The position numbers and the translations under genes were made by a program. A DNA stretch of 64,000 nt from the NCBI GenBank assembly GCA_002394305.1, contig DGTM01000009.1, positions 3,868-67,867 on the forward strand, written 5' to 3'. Below the pieces are notes generated by a model. That model saw only the letters and a program-made list of their open reading frames with translations, did not search any database and was not told the origin of the DNA. The DNA is from Prevotellaceae bacterium UBA4336. GTDB taxonomy: Bacteria; Bacteroidota; Bacteroidia; Bacteroidales; Bacteroidaceae. The first letter of the stretch is position 1; every line of letters starts with the position of its first letter. Below are positions 26,663-35,607 of the stretch, piece after piece.

Positions 26663-26671
26663 CACAAAATG

Positions 26672-26700
26672 CCCCGGGCTGCTGCAGCTCGGGGTATCTT
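26672..26700 (+). terminator. Terminator-like hairpin after the surface-protein gene
   Basis: CCCCGGGCT pairs with AGCTCGGGG around GCTGC (one G-T pair), followed by TATCTT. Confidence 0.6.
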
Positions 26701-26710
26701 GCACAGGGGG

Positions 26711-26767
26711 GCTTATAAGACCTATAAGACTTATAAGACCTATAGGACCTATAAGACCTATAGGACT
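26711..26767 (+). repeat. ACCTATAAG array upstream of GH97
   Basis: About six 9-10-bp units of 'ACCTATAAG' or 'ACTTATAAG'. This is the reverse complement of the unit in the larger array after GH97 (28796-29033). Confidence 0.85.
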
Positions 26768-26810
26768 CAAAAAACTGCTCCGAAGAGGCGGAAATGTCGC
26801 AGGAAATGCC

Positions 26811-26818
26811 TAACTTTG
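26811..26818 (+). promoter_or_regulatory. -7 box for GH97
   Basis: TAACTTTG lies 45 bp before the ATG. Confidence 0.6.
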
Positions 26819-26863
26819 TAGGCGAAAATAGCAATAACCAACACCGCAAACACAGAAAACAAG

Positions 26864-28798
26864 ATGAAGAGGACGCTTTTTCTTCTGGCTGCCAGCCTGA
26901 TGGCAGTCAGCCGAGTGAGTGCACAGAAAGTTGAGACGCTGACGTCTCCGAGTGGTAACATCCGTCTCGAGGTTACGGTGGGCGAACGGCTCACGCTGAG
27001 TGCCTTCCGCGGCAGCGAGCAGATACTGAAGGACTGCGCCCTGAGCCTGCAGGTCGGGAAGGACGCCTTCGGCACGAACCCCAGGCTGAGCGGCAAGAAG
27101 CGCACGAAGGTGGACGAGGTCATCCGCCCCGTCGTGCCCCTGAAGAATGCCGAGGTCGAGAACCGGGCCAACCAGCTGACGCTCTCGTTCCGCGGCGGCA
27201 TCTCGGCCGACTTCCGCGCCTACGACGACGGCATCGCCTACCGCTTCGCCATCAGCAAAGGCAAGGGACAGGTGGAGGTCGTGGACGAGGGACTGGAGCT
27301 GAACCTGCCGGAGAGCTTCATGGCACACGTCTCGAAGACGAAGAGCTTCAAGACCTCCTACGAGAACCCCTACACGCACATCTCCACGGCCGACTACAAG
27401 GCAGGCGACGAGATGACCTACCTGCCCATCCTGCTCGAGAGTCCGCAGGGCACGAAGGTGCTCTTCTCCGAGAGCGACGTGCGCGACTATCCCTGCATGT
27501 TCCTCCGTCCGACCGATGGCAATGGCTTCACGTCCGTCTTCCCCCGCTCGCCCGAGACGTGGGAACCCCGCGGCGACCGCAGCTGGACCATCACGAAGGA
27601 GCGCGACTGCATCGCCCTGACCGACGCACAGCGCACCCTGCCCTGGCGCTTCGCCGTCATCGGCACGGACAAGGACATCGCCGAGAACCAGATGGAAGTC
27701 GTGCTGGGCGGCAAATGCGAGCTGGACGACACGTCGTGGATCAAGCCGGGCAAGGTGAACTGGGACTGGTGGAACCACTGGACCGTCTGGGACGTCGACT
27801 TCGAGACCGGCATCAACAACGATACCTACAAGTACATCATCGACTGCGCATCGAAGTTCGGCGTGGAGTACATCCTGCTGGACGAAGGCTGGAACAAGCG
27901 AGTGCAGGACCCCTTCACCACGCGCGACGAAATCAACGTCCGGGAACTTGTTGAGTACGGACGGCAGAAGAACGTCGGCATCATCCTGTGGCTCGCCTGG
28001 CTCACCGTAGAGCAGCACATGGACCTCATCCCCTTCTATGCCAAGATGGGCGTGAAGGGACTGAAGATAGACTTCATGGACCACAGCGACCAGTGGATGG
28101 TGAACTTCTACGAACGCGTGGCCCGCGAATGCGCCAAGAACAAACTGCTCGTCGACTATCACGGCTCGTTCAAGCCCGCCGGACTGGAGCAACGTCTGCC
28201 CAACCTCCTCAGCTACGAAGGCGTGCTCGGCCTGGAGCAAGGCGGCAGGTGCAAGCCCGAGAACACCATCTGGCTGCCCTTCATGCGCAACGCCGTAGGG
28301 CCCATGGACTTCACGCCCGGCGCCATGCACAACGCACAGCCCGAGGACAACCGCGGCTCCGGCTCGCTGCCGATGGGCGGCGGCACCAGAGCCTACCAGA
28401 TGGCACTCTACGTCTGCTTCGAGAGCGGACTGCAGATGCTGGCCGACAGCCCCACGCGCTACCTCCGCGAAGCCGAGTGTACGGAGTTCATCGCATCCGT
28501 GCCCACGACGTGGGACGAGACGCGCGTCCTCACAGCCCGTGCCGGCGACTGCTACGTCGTGGCTAAGCGCAAGGGCAGCCGTTGGTTCATCGGAGCCATG
28601 ACGGGCGACAAGGCGCAGGACATCGACCTCTCCCTCGACTTCCTCAGCAAGGGCGGCCGCCTCACCTGCTTCCGCGACGGACGCAATGCCCACCGCATCG
28701 CCCTCGACTACAAGCGCGAGCAGCAGGACGTCACCCCGCAGACAAAGCTCCGCCTCCACCTCGTCCGCAACGGCGGCTGGGCCGGAGTAATAGAATAA
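26864..28798 (+). CDS. GH97 alpha-glycoside hydrolase, retaining alpha-galactosidase-like branch
   Basis: 644 residues with a signal peptide (1-20). The N-terminal beta-supersandwich (about 22-270), central TIM barrel ('VNWDWWNHW', 'YILLDEGWNK', 'GLKIDFMDHSDQWMV', 'DYHGSFKPAGLEQRLPN', 'SYEGVLGLEQGG') and C-terminal beta domain follow the GH97 plan. In the retaining branch a barrel Asp is the nucleophile; 'KIDF' places it at Asp403, and Glu452 in 'SYEGV' fits the acid/base. The inverting SusB-type branch has Glu bases instead. Likely substrate: alpha-galactosides, by family inference. The gene is bracketed by ACCTATAAG-type arrays in inverted orientation, and its TAA stop is the first unit of the downstream array. 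Confidence 0.88.
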   Translation: MKRTLFLLAASLMAVSRVSAQKVETLTSPSGNIRLEVTVGERLTLSAFRGSEQILKDCALSLQVGKDAFGTNPRLSGKKRTKVDEVIRPVVPLKNAEVENRANQLTLSFRGGISADFRAYDDGIAYRFAISKGKGQVEVVDEGLELNLPESFMAHVSKTKSFKTSYENPYTHISTADYKAGDEMTYLPILLESPQGTKVLFSESDVRDYPCMFLRPTDGNGFTSVFPRSPETWEPRGDRSWTITKERDCIALTDAQRTLPWRFAVIGTDKDIAENQMEVVLGGKCELDDTSWIKPGKVNWDWWNHWTVWDVDFETGINNDTYKYIIDCASKFGVEYILLDEGWNKRVQDPFTTRDEINVRELVEYGRQKNVGIILWLAWLTVEQHMDLIPFYAKMGVKGLKIDFMDHSDQWMVNFYERVARECAKNKLLVDYHGSFKPAGLEQRLPNLLSYEGVLGLEQGGRCKPENTIWLPFMRNAVGPMDFTPGAMHNAQPEDNRGSGSLPMGGGTRAYQMALYVCFESGLQMLADSPTRYLREAECTEFIASVPTTWDETRVLTARAGDCYVVAKRKGSRWFIGAMTGDKAQDIDLSLDFLSKGGRLTCFRDGRNAHRIALDYKREQQDVTPQTKLRLHLVRNGGWAGVIE

Positions 28799-29033
28799 GT
28801 CTCATAAGTCTTATAGGTCCTATAAGTCCCATAAGTCTTATAAGTCTTATAAGTCCTATAAGTCCTATAAGTCCTATAAGTCCTATAAGTCCTATAAGTC
28901 CCATAAGTCCCATAAGTCCCATAAGTCCTATAAGTCCCATAAGTCCCATAAGTCCCATAAGTCCCATAAGTCCCATAAGTCCTATAAGTCTTATAAGTCC
29001 TATAAGTCCTATAAGTCCCATAAGTCCTATAAT
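28796..29033 (+). repeat. 9-bp tandem array TAAGTCCYA, about 26 units
   Basis: Starts with the TAA stop of GH97 and ends at the ATG of the aldo-keto reductase gene, filling the whole spacer. Units alternate TAAGTCCTA, TAAGTCCCA and TAAGTCTTA. The 9-bp period keeps a stop codon in phase with GH97 at each unit. The unit is the inverse complement of the upstream array at 26711-26767. Confidence 0.95.
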
Positions 29034-30014
29034 ATGCTTCCCGACAAATACCTTCCCTCCCCCGGGCGCTATGCCGACGAGCGCCTGTACCAGCGCTGCG
29101 GACACAGCGGCGTGCTCCTGCCCAAGGTCAGCCTCGGCTTCTGGCACAACTTCGGCGGCGTGGACCCCTACCAGCGCAGCCGCGACATCACGCGCTACGC
29201 CTTCGACCACGGCATCACACACTTCGACCTCGCCAACAACTACGGCCCGCCCTACGGCTCTGCCGAGGAGACGATGGGCCGCCTCATGGACGACGACTTC
29301 CGTCCCTACCGCGACGAGCTCTTCATCAGCTCGAAGGCCGGCTACGACATGTGGCCCGGGCCCTACGGCAACTGGGGCTCCCGCAAGTACCTCACGGCAA
29401 GCCTCGACCAAAGCCTCAAGCGCATGCACCTGGACTACGTCGACCTCTTCTACAGCCACCGCTACGACCCCGCGACGCCGCTCGAGGAGACGCTGCAGGC
29501 GCTAGTCGACATCGTCCGCGCAGGCAAGGCGCTCTACGTCGGCATCTCGCGCTGGCCGCTCGAGGCCCTGAAGGTCGCACAGCGCTATCTACGCGAGCAC
29601 GACGTGCCCCTGCTCATCTATCAGGGCCGCCTCAACCTCATCGACCGCGAGCCGATGGACACGGGCATCCTCTCCTTCTGCCGCGAACAGGGCATTGGCT
29701 TCATCGCCTTCTCGCCCCTGGCACAAGGACTGCTCACCGACCGCTACCTGAACTGCCACCTCGGCACCGACGGCCAGGTGGACGGCATCCCGGCCGACTC
29801 GCGCATGGCAAAGGGAACGAACCTGACGGCCGACCGCCTCACGCCCGAACTCCTGGACTACGTCCTGAAGCTCAGGTCCGATGCCGAAGCCAAGGGGCAG
29901 ACCACCAGCGAAGCCGCCCTCCGCTGGGTGCTCGCCCAGGAGGGCGTCACGTCCGTCCTCATCGGCGCCAGCTCCGTGGCACAGCTCGAGGCAAACCTCA
30001 AGAGCGTGAAGTAA
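29034..30014 (+). CDS. Aldo-keto reductase, YghZ (L-glyceraldehyde-3-phosphate reductase)-like
   Basis: 326 residues, cytoplasmic. Seen: 'LYQRCGHSGVLLPKVSLGFW', 'HFDLANNYGPPYGSAEE' (catalytic Asp/Tyr), 'ISSKAG' (Lys), 'YVDLFYSHRYDP' (His), 'SPLAQGLLTDRY' and 'SEAALRWVLAQEGVTSVLIG'. NADPH-dependent reduction of aldehydes; the AKR14/YghZ group includes L-glyceraldehyde-3-phosphate reductase. It ends abruptly at 'LEANLKSVK', about 20 residues shorter than Escherichia coli YghZ, and the stop is followed by a 21-bp repeat array. C-terminal loss through the repeat is possible. The start abuts the 9-bp array. Confidence 0.88.
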   Translation: MLPDKYLPSPGRYADERLYQRCGHSGVLLPKVSLGFWHNFGGVDPYQRSRDITRYAFDHGITHFDLANNYGPPYGSAEETMGRLMDDDFRPYRDELFISSKAGYDMWPGPYGNWGSRKYLTASLDQSLKRMHLDYVDLFYSHRYDPATPLEETLQALVDIVRAGKALYVGISRWPLEALKVAQRYLREHDVPLLIYQGRLNLIDREPMDTGILSFCREQGIGFIAFSPLAQGLLTDRYLNCHLGTDGQVDGIPADSRMAKGTNLTADRLTPELLDYVLKLRSDAEAKGQTTSEAALRWVLAQEGVTSVLIGASSVAQLEANLKSVK

Positions 30015-30015
30015 A

Positions 30016-30078
30016 GTTCCCGCACGCAGTACCTTCGTTCCCGCACGCAGTACCTTCGTTCCCGCATGCAGTACCCAT
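30016..30078 (+). repeat. 21-bp tandem repeat 'GTTCCCGCACGCAGTACCTT'
   Basis: Three units follow the aldo-keto reductase stop within 2 bp. The third has one change (CATGCAG). Confidence 0.85.
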
Positions 30079-30101
30079 CGGTTCCATGCCTCGGGAACGA
30101 A

Positions 30102-30135
30102 TCCTGCTTTACCTTTTCACCTTTTCACCTTTTCA
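30102..30135 (-). repeat. GGTGAAAA array over the fasciclin gene stop
   Basis: Reading the minus strand, the TGA stop of the fasciclin gene is the first of about four GGTGAAAA units. The same unit starts at the stop of the GT2 gene (35605). Confidence 0.85.
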
Positions 30136-32310
30136 CCAGATGTCCTCCTGCTCCTCGGGGTTGTCGTAGACCTCCTTGGCGACGTACTCGAAGTAGTCCA
30201 TGTAGAACTCATAGGTTTGCCCGTCGAGGACAGACTTGAAGCGAATGTAGTAGTCCTGATAAGGTTGCAGGTAGGTGCTTATGATGATTCGCCGCGACAT
30301 GTAGTGGAACGTGCGTACGGGGTTGCCGCTTCCGTTGGCATTGGTCCATGAATAGGGAGCCTTCATAAAGCCCTTCGTGCGCATCGCCTTTGTCACGCGG
30401 TCGTTGTATTCCTCGTCGTCAGAGTCAGCTTCCCAACCCACGTTGGACGGCGTAGTGCCGCTTGGCATCCTCATTTCCAGTCCGCCGAGGCGAAGGTCCA
30501 TGGGGATGCCCGTCACGTACATCTTGTCGCGCTCGGTACCGAAATAGACTTGTGCCATGGAGCGCACGTACGAGCCTGTAGCCACGCCGAAGCGAATCTC
30601 ATACTGTCCGGCACGCGGCACGGGCGGCAGTTTCATGGTGAAGTCGTACTGGCCTATGATGTTAAACTCGTCGCCCTGCAGGTTATGGTAGCCGGACATG
30701 TAGCCTTGGAGGTAGTAGAATTGTGTCCCCTCGCGTATCTCAACGCCCTCCAGATACGGGTAGTTCGTAGGAATGGCTCTGACGTTGGGTGCTCCGTAGG
30801 GATAGTAGGCTCGCGTCTGCCGGATGTTGTTGTTCATCATTTCCGGCATCGTGCAGCAGGCGTCGAAGCGGATGCGCTGGCTTCCCATCTGGTTGCAGAC
30901 GTTCTCGGTGCAGACGAGCAGTCCCCCGATGGGGTGTACAACGGCGTTGGCGATGTTGGTGGCGTCTGTCCCGGCCTCCGAGGTGGTGAGCACGCGAATG
31001 CCCATGTTCTCGTCGGCTGTCGTGCTGTTTCCCTTCAGGGGCGGGAAGAGTCCGCTCTCATGGTAGTCATTGACGTTCTCGTGTGCGGGTCCGAACTGTC
31101 CGCGTCCGTTCCTGAGGCGTGGGAAACGGTTCAGGTAGATGCCTTCCGACTCGCGGCTCTCGTAGGTCTTGAGCAGGCGCGGCAAGCCCATCGTTTCGTA
31201 GTAGTCCATGACGGGGATGGTGGGAGTCTTCGAGGAGGTGGCGTTGTAGCCCAGCTCGTTGTAGTGTATGACGAGGTTGTCCCTTCCGATGCGCTGCGGC
31301 AGCAGGTGGTAGGTGACGAACTGGTTCAGTATGTTCATCGGGTTGGTGTAGTCGTCGTCGTACGTCGTTCCCTCGATATAGCCGAAGAGCCCCGACTCCT
31401 GCAGGTAGTTCTTGACCCTTTCGGCGTTGATTTCCTCTGCCTTGCACCCCAGCGTCTGCTCCCAGAAGCGGTCGGTCTCGGCAAAGAGCGTGAAGCCGAA
31501 GTAGCGGTGCTGTGGTATGGTGCCGGCCTGCCCGACGGAGGTGTGTTTGGGCAAATCCTTGACGCCGCCCGTCAGGTAGAGTTCCTCCCAGGTCTCGTCG
31601 CGATAGGCATTGAGCGTGTCCTCCAGCCCGCAGGCCATGATGAGGCGTGCCATGACGCTGTAGCCGCTCTCGGGCTCGCGTATCCACTCGCGCACCTTGT
31701 CGCCAAGCCGCTTGTCGCTCGGCGCTATCACGCCATCCGCCTGATGCACAAAGCCGTTGGTCAGGACGATGCCCCGATTGCTCTTGTTGATGGCGGCCAC
31801 ACCTTCTATGCTGATGCTGTCCAGGTCGACCTTGCCGTAAAACACACGCAGCTTGCGGTTGTTCATGTTTGCCATGCGGAACTCACGCTCGTCGTCCGGG
31901 AAGTCGGATATGTCGTAGGCAGACTGGTCGCCGTTGTCTATGATGCTGTTGAATACAATCACGTGCTCGATGCTGTCCAGCACGCTCTGTTCGGTGAACC
32001 CTTCCCAAGAGGGTTCCTTGATGAGCCCCCCTCGGAAGAGGGTGTCAAGATATGCCTGGACGGCATCGTTGGTGGGTGCGAAGACGGTGTAGTGCCCGCG
32101 TGCCGCGAGCAGTTGCTTCAGCGTCGTCTCGGAGAAGGAGCTGACGCGCATCTTGCCGAGCAGCCGCACATACTCGCTGTAGTAGTCTTTCTCTTCGAGG
32201 TATTGCGTGATGGTCTTGCCCGTGAACACGTATCTTGCCGATGTGTCAACCTCGTCCGAGCAGCTTGCCAAGGTCAGAATGACGGCAGCTATCCAAAGTA
32301 ATCTGTTCAT
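30133..32310 (-). CDS. Fasciclin-domain surface lipoprotein
   Basis: 725 residues. The lipobox 'LTLASC' puts the lipidated Cys at 17, so outer-membrane or surface lipoprotein. A first FAS1 domain (about 30-200) has 'YTVFAPTNDAVQAYLDTL' and 'HVIVFNSI'; a second (about 205-370) has 'TLFAETDRFWEQTLG' and 'NQFVTYHLLPQRIG'. The remainder is beta-rich ('YYLQGYMSGYHNLQGDE', 'RIIISTYLQPYQDYYIRF'). FAS1 lipoproteins of Bacteroidetes often sit next to SusC/SusD nutrient loci, but no SusC or SusD is in the window. Adhesion or glycan binding is inferred. Monocistronic, from a TACCTTTG box at 32432-32439. Confidence 0.85.
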   Translation of the reverse strand: MNRLLWIAAVILTLASCSDEVDTSARYVFTGKTITQYLEEKDYYSEYVRLLGKMRVSSFSETTLKQLLAARGHYTVFAPTNDAVQAYLDTLFRGGLIKEPSWEGFTEQSVLDSIEHVIVFNSIIDNGDQSAYDISDFPDDEREFRMANMNNRKLRVFYGKVDLDSISIEGVAAINKSNRGIVLTNGFVHQADGVIAPSDKRLGDKVREWIREPESGYSVMARLIMACGLEDTLNAYRDETWEELYLTGGVKDLPKHTSVGQAGTIPQHRYFGFTLFAETDRFWEQTLGCKAEEINAERVKNYLQESGLFGYIEGTTYDDDYTNPMNILNQFVTYHLLPQRIGRDNLVIHYNELGYNATSSKTPTIPVMDYYETMGLPRLLKTYESRESEGIYLNRFPRLRNGRGQFGPAHENVNDYHESGLFPPLKGNSTTADENMGIRVLTTSEAGTDATNIANAVVHPIGGLLVCTENVCNQMGSQRIRFDACCTMPEMMNNNIRQTRAYYPYGAPNVRAIPTNYPYLEGVEIREGTQFYYLQGYMSGYHNLQGDEFNIIGQYDFTMKLPPVPRAGQYEIRFGVATGSYVRSMAQVYFGTERDKMYVTGIPMDLRLGGLEMRMPSGTTPSNVGWEADSDDEEYNDRVTKAMRTKGFMKAPYSWTNANGSGNPVRTFHYMSRRIIISTYLQPYQDYYIRFKSVLDGQTYEFYMDYFEYVAKEVYDNPEEQEDIW

Positions 32311-32431
32311 TCGGAAACATAAGGATAATGAAACGCCAGTGTTTTTCTTGTATGGTATTTCAGGTTAATGGTCTGTTGGTTTCAGTCTCGTTGTGCTTTC
32401 GCCGGAGTGCGACTTTCGCACGATGCGTGTG

Positions 32432-32439
32432 CAAAGGTA
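32432..32439 (-). promoter_or_regulatory. -7 box for the fasciclin lipoprotein gene
   Basis: TACCTTTG on the minus strand, 121 bp before the ATG, leaving a leader of about 115 bases. Confidence 0.55.
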
Positions 32440-32535
32440 CGAATAAATTTCTAATAATGTGTATAAAAAAGCGTTCACTTTTGAATAAAAGTGTATATTA
32501 TGGCGAAAACAAGTTGGATTGACGAAAAAAAGTTG

Positions 32536-32543
32536 TAACTTTG
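32536..32543 (+). promoter_or_regulatory. -7 box directly before the glycosyltransferase start
   Basis: TAACTTTG ends 5 bp before the ATG at 32549, so transcription would begin at or near the start codon and give a leaderless mRNA. Confidence 0.6.
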
Positions 32544-32548
32544 TGCGC

Positions 32549-33565
32549 ATGAAGTCCGCTCTCGTAGACATCCCCGTGCTGATTCTGTTCTTCAACAGGC
32601 CGAAGCAGCTCAGCCAAGTCTTTGCCCAGGTGCGCAAGGCCCGCCCATCGCGTCTCTTTCTCTATCAGGACGGGCCGCGTTCGGAGCGCGACATGCCGGG
32701 CATCATGGCTTGCCGCCAGGTGGTGGCCGACGTGGACTGGGAGTGCCAGGTGGAGACGCTCTTCCAGGAGAAGAACTACGGCTGCGACCCCTCGGAGTTC
32801 ATCTCGCAGAAATGGGCCTTCAGCCATGTGGACCGTTGCGTCGTGCTCGAGGACGACGACGTGCCCGCCGTCAGCTTCTTCAGCTTCTGCAAGGAGATGC
32901 TCGACCGCTACGAGAACGACACGCGCATCACGATGATAAGCGGCTTCAACGTCGAGGAGCAGACCGCCGATGCAGAGGGCGACTACTTCTTCACCACAAA
33001 CTTCAGCATCTGGGGCTGGGCCTCGTGGCGGCGCGTCGTGGACCAATGGGACGAGCACTACACGTGGCTCGACGACCCGGTCTGCGTCCGCCAGCTCGAG
33101 GAATTGATTCGCGAACGGGGCTACCGCGACGACTTCCTGCCCATGTGCCGGAAGCATCGCGAGCAGGGCAAAGCCTTCTACGAGACCATCTTCTGGTCGC
33201 ACATGCTGCTGTCGAACGGTCTCGCCATCGTGCCCCGCCGGAACATGGTCAACAACCTCGGCGCCACAGCCGACAGCACACACTTCGGCGGCTCGCTCGA
33301 GACCATGCCGCGCGGCTACCGGCGCATCTTCACCATGCAGCGCTTCGAGCTCACCTCTTCGCTCCAGCATCCGCCCCACGTCATGGAGCACGTGGCCTAC
33401 CGCCACCGCGCCTACCGCATCATGGGATGGATGAACCCGATGGTCAAGGTGGGGCGTTCCCTCGAGGAACTCTTCCTGAACCTGCGCTACGGCAACTTCC
33501 GCTTCATCCTCACCTCCATCCGCCGCCGTGCCCAGAAATGGATGGGAAGGAAGGAGTTCAATTGA
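32549..33565 (+). CDS. Glycosyltransferase, GT-A fold (sugar transferase/HlpA-like)
   Basis: About 338 residues from 'MKSALVDIPVLILFFNRPKQ'. The longer frame from 32519 would start upstream of the -7 box and is rejected. Seen: the opening strand 'IPVLILFFNRP', 'LFLYQDGPR', the nucleotide-metal motif 'VVLEDDDVP' (DDD), 'FSIWGWASWRRVVD' and 'FWSHMLLSNGLAIVPRRNMV'. No transmembrane segment, so it probably acts at the cytoplasmic face of the membrane in surface-glycan synthesis. It heads a three-gene glycosyltransferase run with short gaps (10 and 25 bp). Donor and acceptor are unknown. Confidence 0.78.
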   Translation: MKSALVDIPVLILFFNRPKQLSQVFAQVRKARPSRLFLYQDGPRSERDMPGIMACRQVVADVDWECQVETLFQEKNYGCDPSEFISQKWAFSHVDRCVVLEDDDVPAVSFFSFCKEMLDRYENDTRITMISGFNVEEQTADAEGDYFFTTNFSIWGWASWRRVVDQWDEHYTWLDDPVCVRQLEELIRERGYRDDFLPMCRKHREQGKAFYETIFWSHMLLSNGLAIVPRRNMVNNLGATADSTHFGGSLETMPRGYRRIFTMQRFELTSSLQHPPHVMEHVAYRHRAYRIMGWMNPMVKVGRSLEELFLNLRYGNFRFILTSIRRRAQKWMGRKEFN

Positions 33566-33575
33566 TGATTGGAGA

Positions 33576-34802
33576 ATGATGAAAGTCCTAATAGTCAGTA
33601 CCAGCGAACGGGCCGGCGGCGGTGCCATCGCCGCGCGACGCCTCATGGATGCCCTCAACCGGAGGAAAAGTGTGGAGGCGAAGATGATGGTGCGCGACAA
33701 GCAGAGCGCCGACGCACGGGTCATCAAGGTGGGCAGCAAGATGCCGAAGCTCATGGAGCGTGTGTTCATCCTCCCGCAAGTGGCCTTCCGCAAGGGGAGC
33801 TGGAAGAGTCTTCGCTCCCGCCTCTGGCAGGTCGACACCGGGGACTGCGGCATCGACATCACACGCACCAGGGAGTTCCAGGAAGCGGACATCGTCCACC
33901 TCCATTGGGCCTGCCAGGGCATGCTCTCGCTCAGTGGCATCCTGCGCATCCTGCGCAGCGGCAAGCGCATCGTGTGGACGCTCCACGACGAGTGGCCCTA
34001 CCTGGGCGTATGCCACTACCGCGGCGACTGCACCGAGGAGGAGTGTGACCATTGCCCCCTCATGTGGGGCGGTACGCCTCATTACGTCTATACCTACAAG
34101 CATCTGATGTACTACAAGACGCGCCCGACCTTCGTGGGCTGCAGCCAGTGGATAACCGACCGTGCCTGCAAGAACATCCCTCCGGCATGCACTGTGCACA
34201 TCAACAACTGCGTGCCGACAAAGCTCTTTCATCCCCGCGACATGCAGCGTTCCCGCAGGAGGCTTTCCCTGCCCAAGGAGAAGCGCCTGCTGCTCTTCTG
34301 CAGCCAGAAGGTGACCGACGAGCGCAAGGGCATCGCCTACCTCATCGAGGCCATCAGGCTGCTTCCCCGCCTGGGACTCAGGGAGGGGGACCTGCACCTT
34401 GTCATCGTGGGCAAGGGGTCGGAGCAGATACCTCTGCCCGGCTACATCAGCGTCACGCGGCTCGGCTCGGTCGGCGAGCGGGAGATGGCGGTGGTGTACA
34501 ATGCCGTCGACGTCTTCCTGACGCCCAGCCTGCAGGACAATCTGCCCAACACGATAGCCGAGGCCATGTGCAGCGGCACGCCTTGCGTCGGTTTCGACGT
34601 GGGCGGAATCCCCGAGATGATTGACCATCAGGTGAACGGCTATGTGGCACGCTACCGCGACGCCGTCGACCTGGCCGAAGGCATTGTCTACGTCCTGGAC
34701 CACAATCTTCGCGAAGCCGCCTACAGGAGTGGCCTGGCAGCCTACAGCGAGTCGCTGGTGGCGCAGCAGCACGTGGCGCTTTACAATGCACTGTTAAAGT
34801 AG
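33576..34802 (+). CDS. GT4-family glycosyltransferase
   Basis: About 408 residues from ATG ATG AAA (33576; 33579 equally likely). GT-B fold: N-terminal 'KVLIVSTSERAGGGAIAARR' with a Gly-rich loop, 'ADIVHLHWACQGM', 'WTLHDEWPY', 'NNCVPTKLF', then the C-terminal nucleotide-sugar domain with 'FCSQKVTDERKGIAYLIEAI', 'VFLTPSLQDNLPNTIAEAM' and 'SGTPCVGFDVGGIPEMI'. Cys-rich 'GDCTEEECDHCPLMW' is a feature of this subgroup. It belongs to a polysaccharide- or exopolysaccharide-type set with its two neighbours; the sugar is not known. Confidence 0.85.
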   Translation: MMKVLIVSTSERAGGGAIAARRLMDALNRRKSVEAKMMVRDKQSADARVIKVGSKMPKLMERVFILPQVAFRKGSWKSLRSRLWQVDTGDCGIDITRTREFQEADIVHLHWACQGMLSLSGILRILRSGKRIVWTLHDEWPYLGVCHYRGDCTEEECDHCPLMWGGTPHYVYTYKHLMYYKTRPTFVGCSQWITDRACKNIPPACTVHINNCVPTKLFHPRDMQRSRRRLSLPKEKRLLLFCSQKVTDERKGIAYLIEAIRLLPRLGLREGDLHLVIVGKGSEQIPLPGYISVTRLGSVGEREMAVVYNAVDVFLTPSLQDNLPNTIAEAMCSGTPCVGFDVGGIPEMIDHQVNGYVARYRDAVDLAEGIVYVLDHNLREAAYRSGLAAYSESLVAQQHVALYNALLK

Positions 34803-34827
34803 AACCCTCAATCCTCAAACCCCGATA

Positions 34828-35607
34828 TTGAAGCCTCTTATTACCATAGCAACCGTCACCTATAATGCCGAGACAACGCTGGAGCGCACCCTCCAGAGCG
34901 TCGCGGCGCAGGACTATCCACGCATCGAGCACCTCATCATCGACGGATGTTCCACCGACCACACGCTTTCCCTCGTGCAGCGCTACGTGGAGGAGAACCG
35001 GGCACGCCACAGCATCCGTCTGGTCTGCGAGCCCGACGAGGGACTCTACGACGCCATGAACAAGGCGCTGTCCGCTGCCACGGGCGACTACATCGTCTTC
35101 CTCAATGCCGGCGACAGCCTGCACAGCCCCGACACCATCTCGGCCCTGGTGCAAGCGTCGCAGTGGATAAAGGGTGGCCACCGCAATCCGGCCATCCTCT
35201 ATGGCGACACGCATCTGGTGGACGAGAGCGGACGCTTCCTGCGCCGCCGCCGCCTGACGCCCCCCGAACAGCTCACGCCCGACAGCTTCCGGGACGGCAT
35301 GCTCGTCTGCCACCAGTCGTTCTATGTGCGGACGGACCTGGCCCGGCAGGAGCCCTACGACCTCCGCTACCGTTTCTCCGGCGACTTCGACTGGTGCATC
35401 CGCCTCATCCGCCTCGCTTCGCGCCGCCGCATCAAGATCGTCAACACACACCTCGTCCTGACCGACTACCTCAGCGAGGGCATGACGACACGCAACCATC
35501 GCGCCTCGCTCGGGGAGCGCTTCCGCATCATGACGCACTACTACGGCTGGCCCTCGACGGTCCTGCGCCACCTGTGGTTCGTAGTAAGAGCAGTTGTGAA
35601 AAGGTGA
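34828..35607 (+). CDS. GT2-family glycosyltransferase with TTG start
   Basis: 259 residues. Classic GT-A core: 'ITIATVTYNAETTLERTLQS', 'IIDGCSTDHTLSLV', 'EPDEGLYDAMNKALSAATGD' and 'FLNAGDSL'. The catalytic region has 'FSGDFDWCIRLI'. The start is TTG at 34828; no ATG precedes the first core strand, and the gap from the previous gene is 25 bp. It ends 'AVVKR' at a TGA that is the first unit of a GGTGAAAA array. It resembles WcaA-type transferases that extend polysaccharide repeat units. Confidence 0.85.
   Translation: MKPLITIATVTYNAETTLERTLQSVAAQDYPRIEHLIIDGCSTDHTLSLVQRYVEENRARHSIRLVCEPDEGLYDAMNKALSAATGDYIVFLNAGDSLHSPDTISALVQASQWIKGGHRNPAILYGDTHLVDESGRFLRRRRLTPPEQLTPDSFRDGMLVCHQSFYVRTDLARQEPYDLRYRFSGDFDWCIRLIRLASRRRIKIVNTHLVLTDYLSEGMTTRNHRASLGERFRIMTHYYGWPSTVLRHLWFVVRAVVKR

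Noticed and set aside
24694..26667. Minus-strand 657-codon frame within the surface-protein gene
   Set aside because: Shadow of the repetitive plus-strand gene; no recognisable domain.
28796..29033. Possible CRISPR array (about 26 short units)
   Set aside because: Units are 9 bp with no unique spacers and there are no cas genes; it is a simple tandem repeat.
28582..29505. Plus-strand frame with a long Ser-Pro-Ile repeat
   Set aside because: It crosses the end of GH97, the 9-bp array and the aldo-keto reductase in the wrong frame; the repeat only looks like protein because 9 is a multiple of three.
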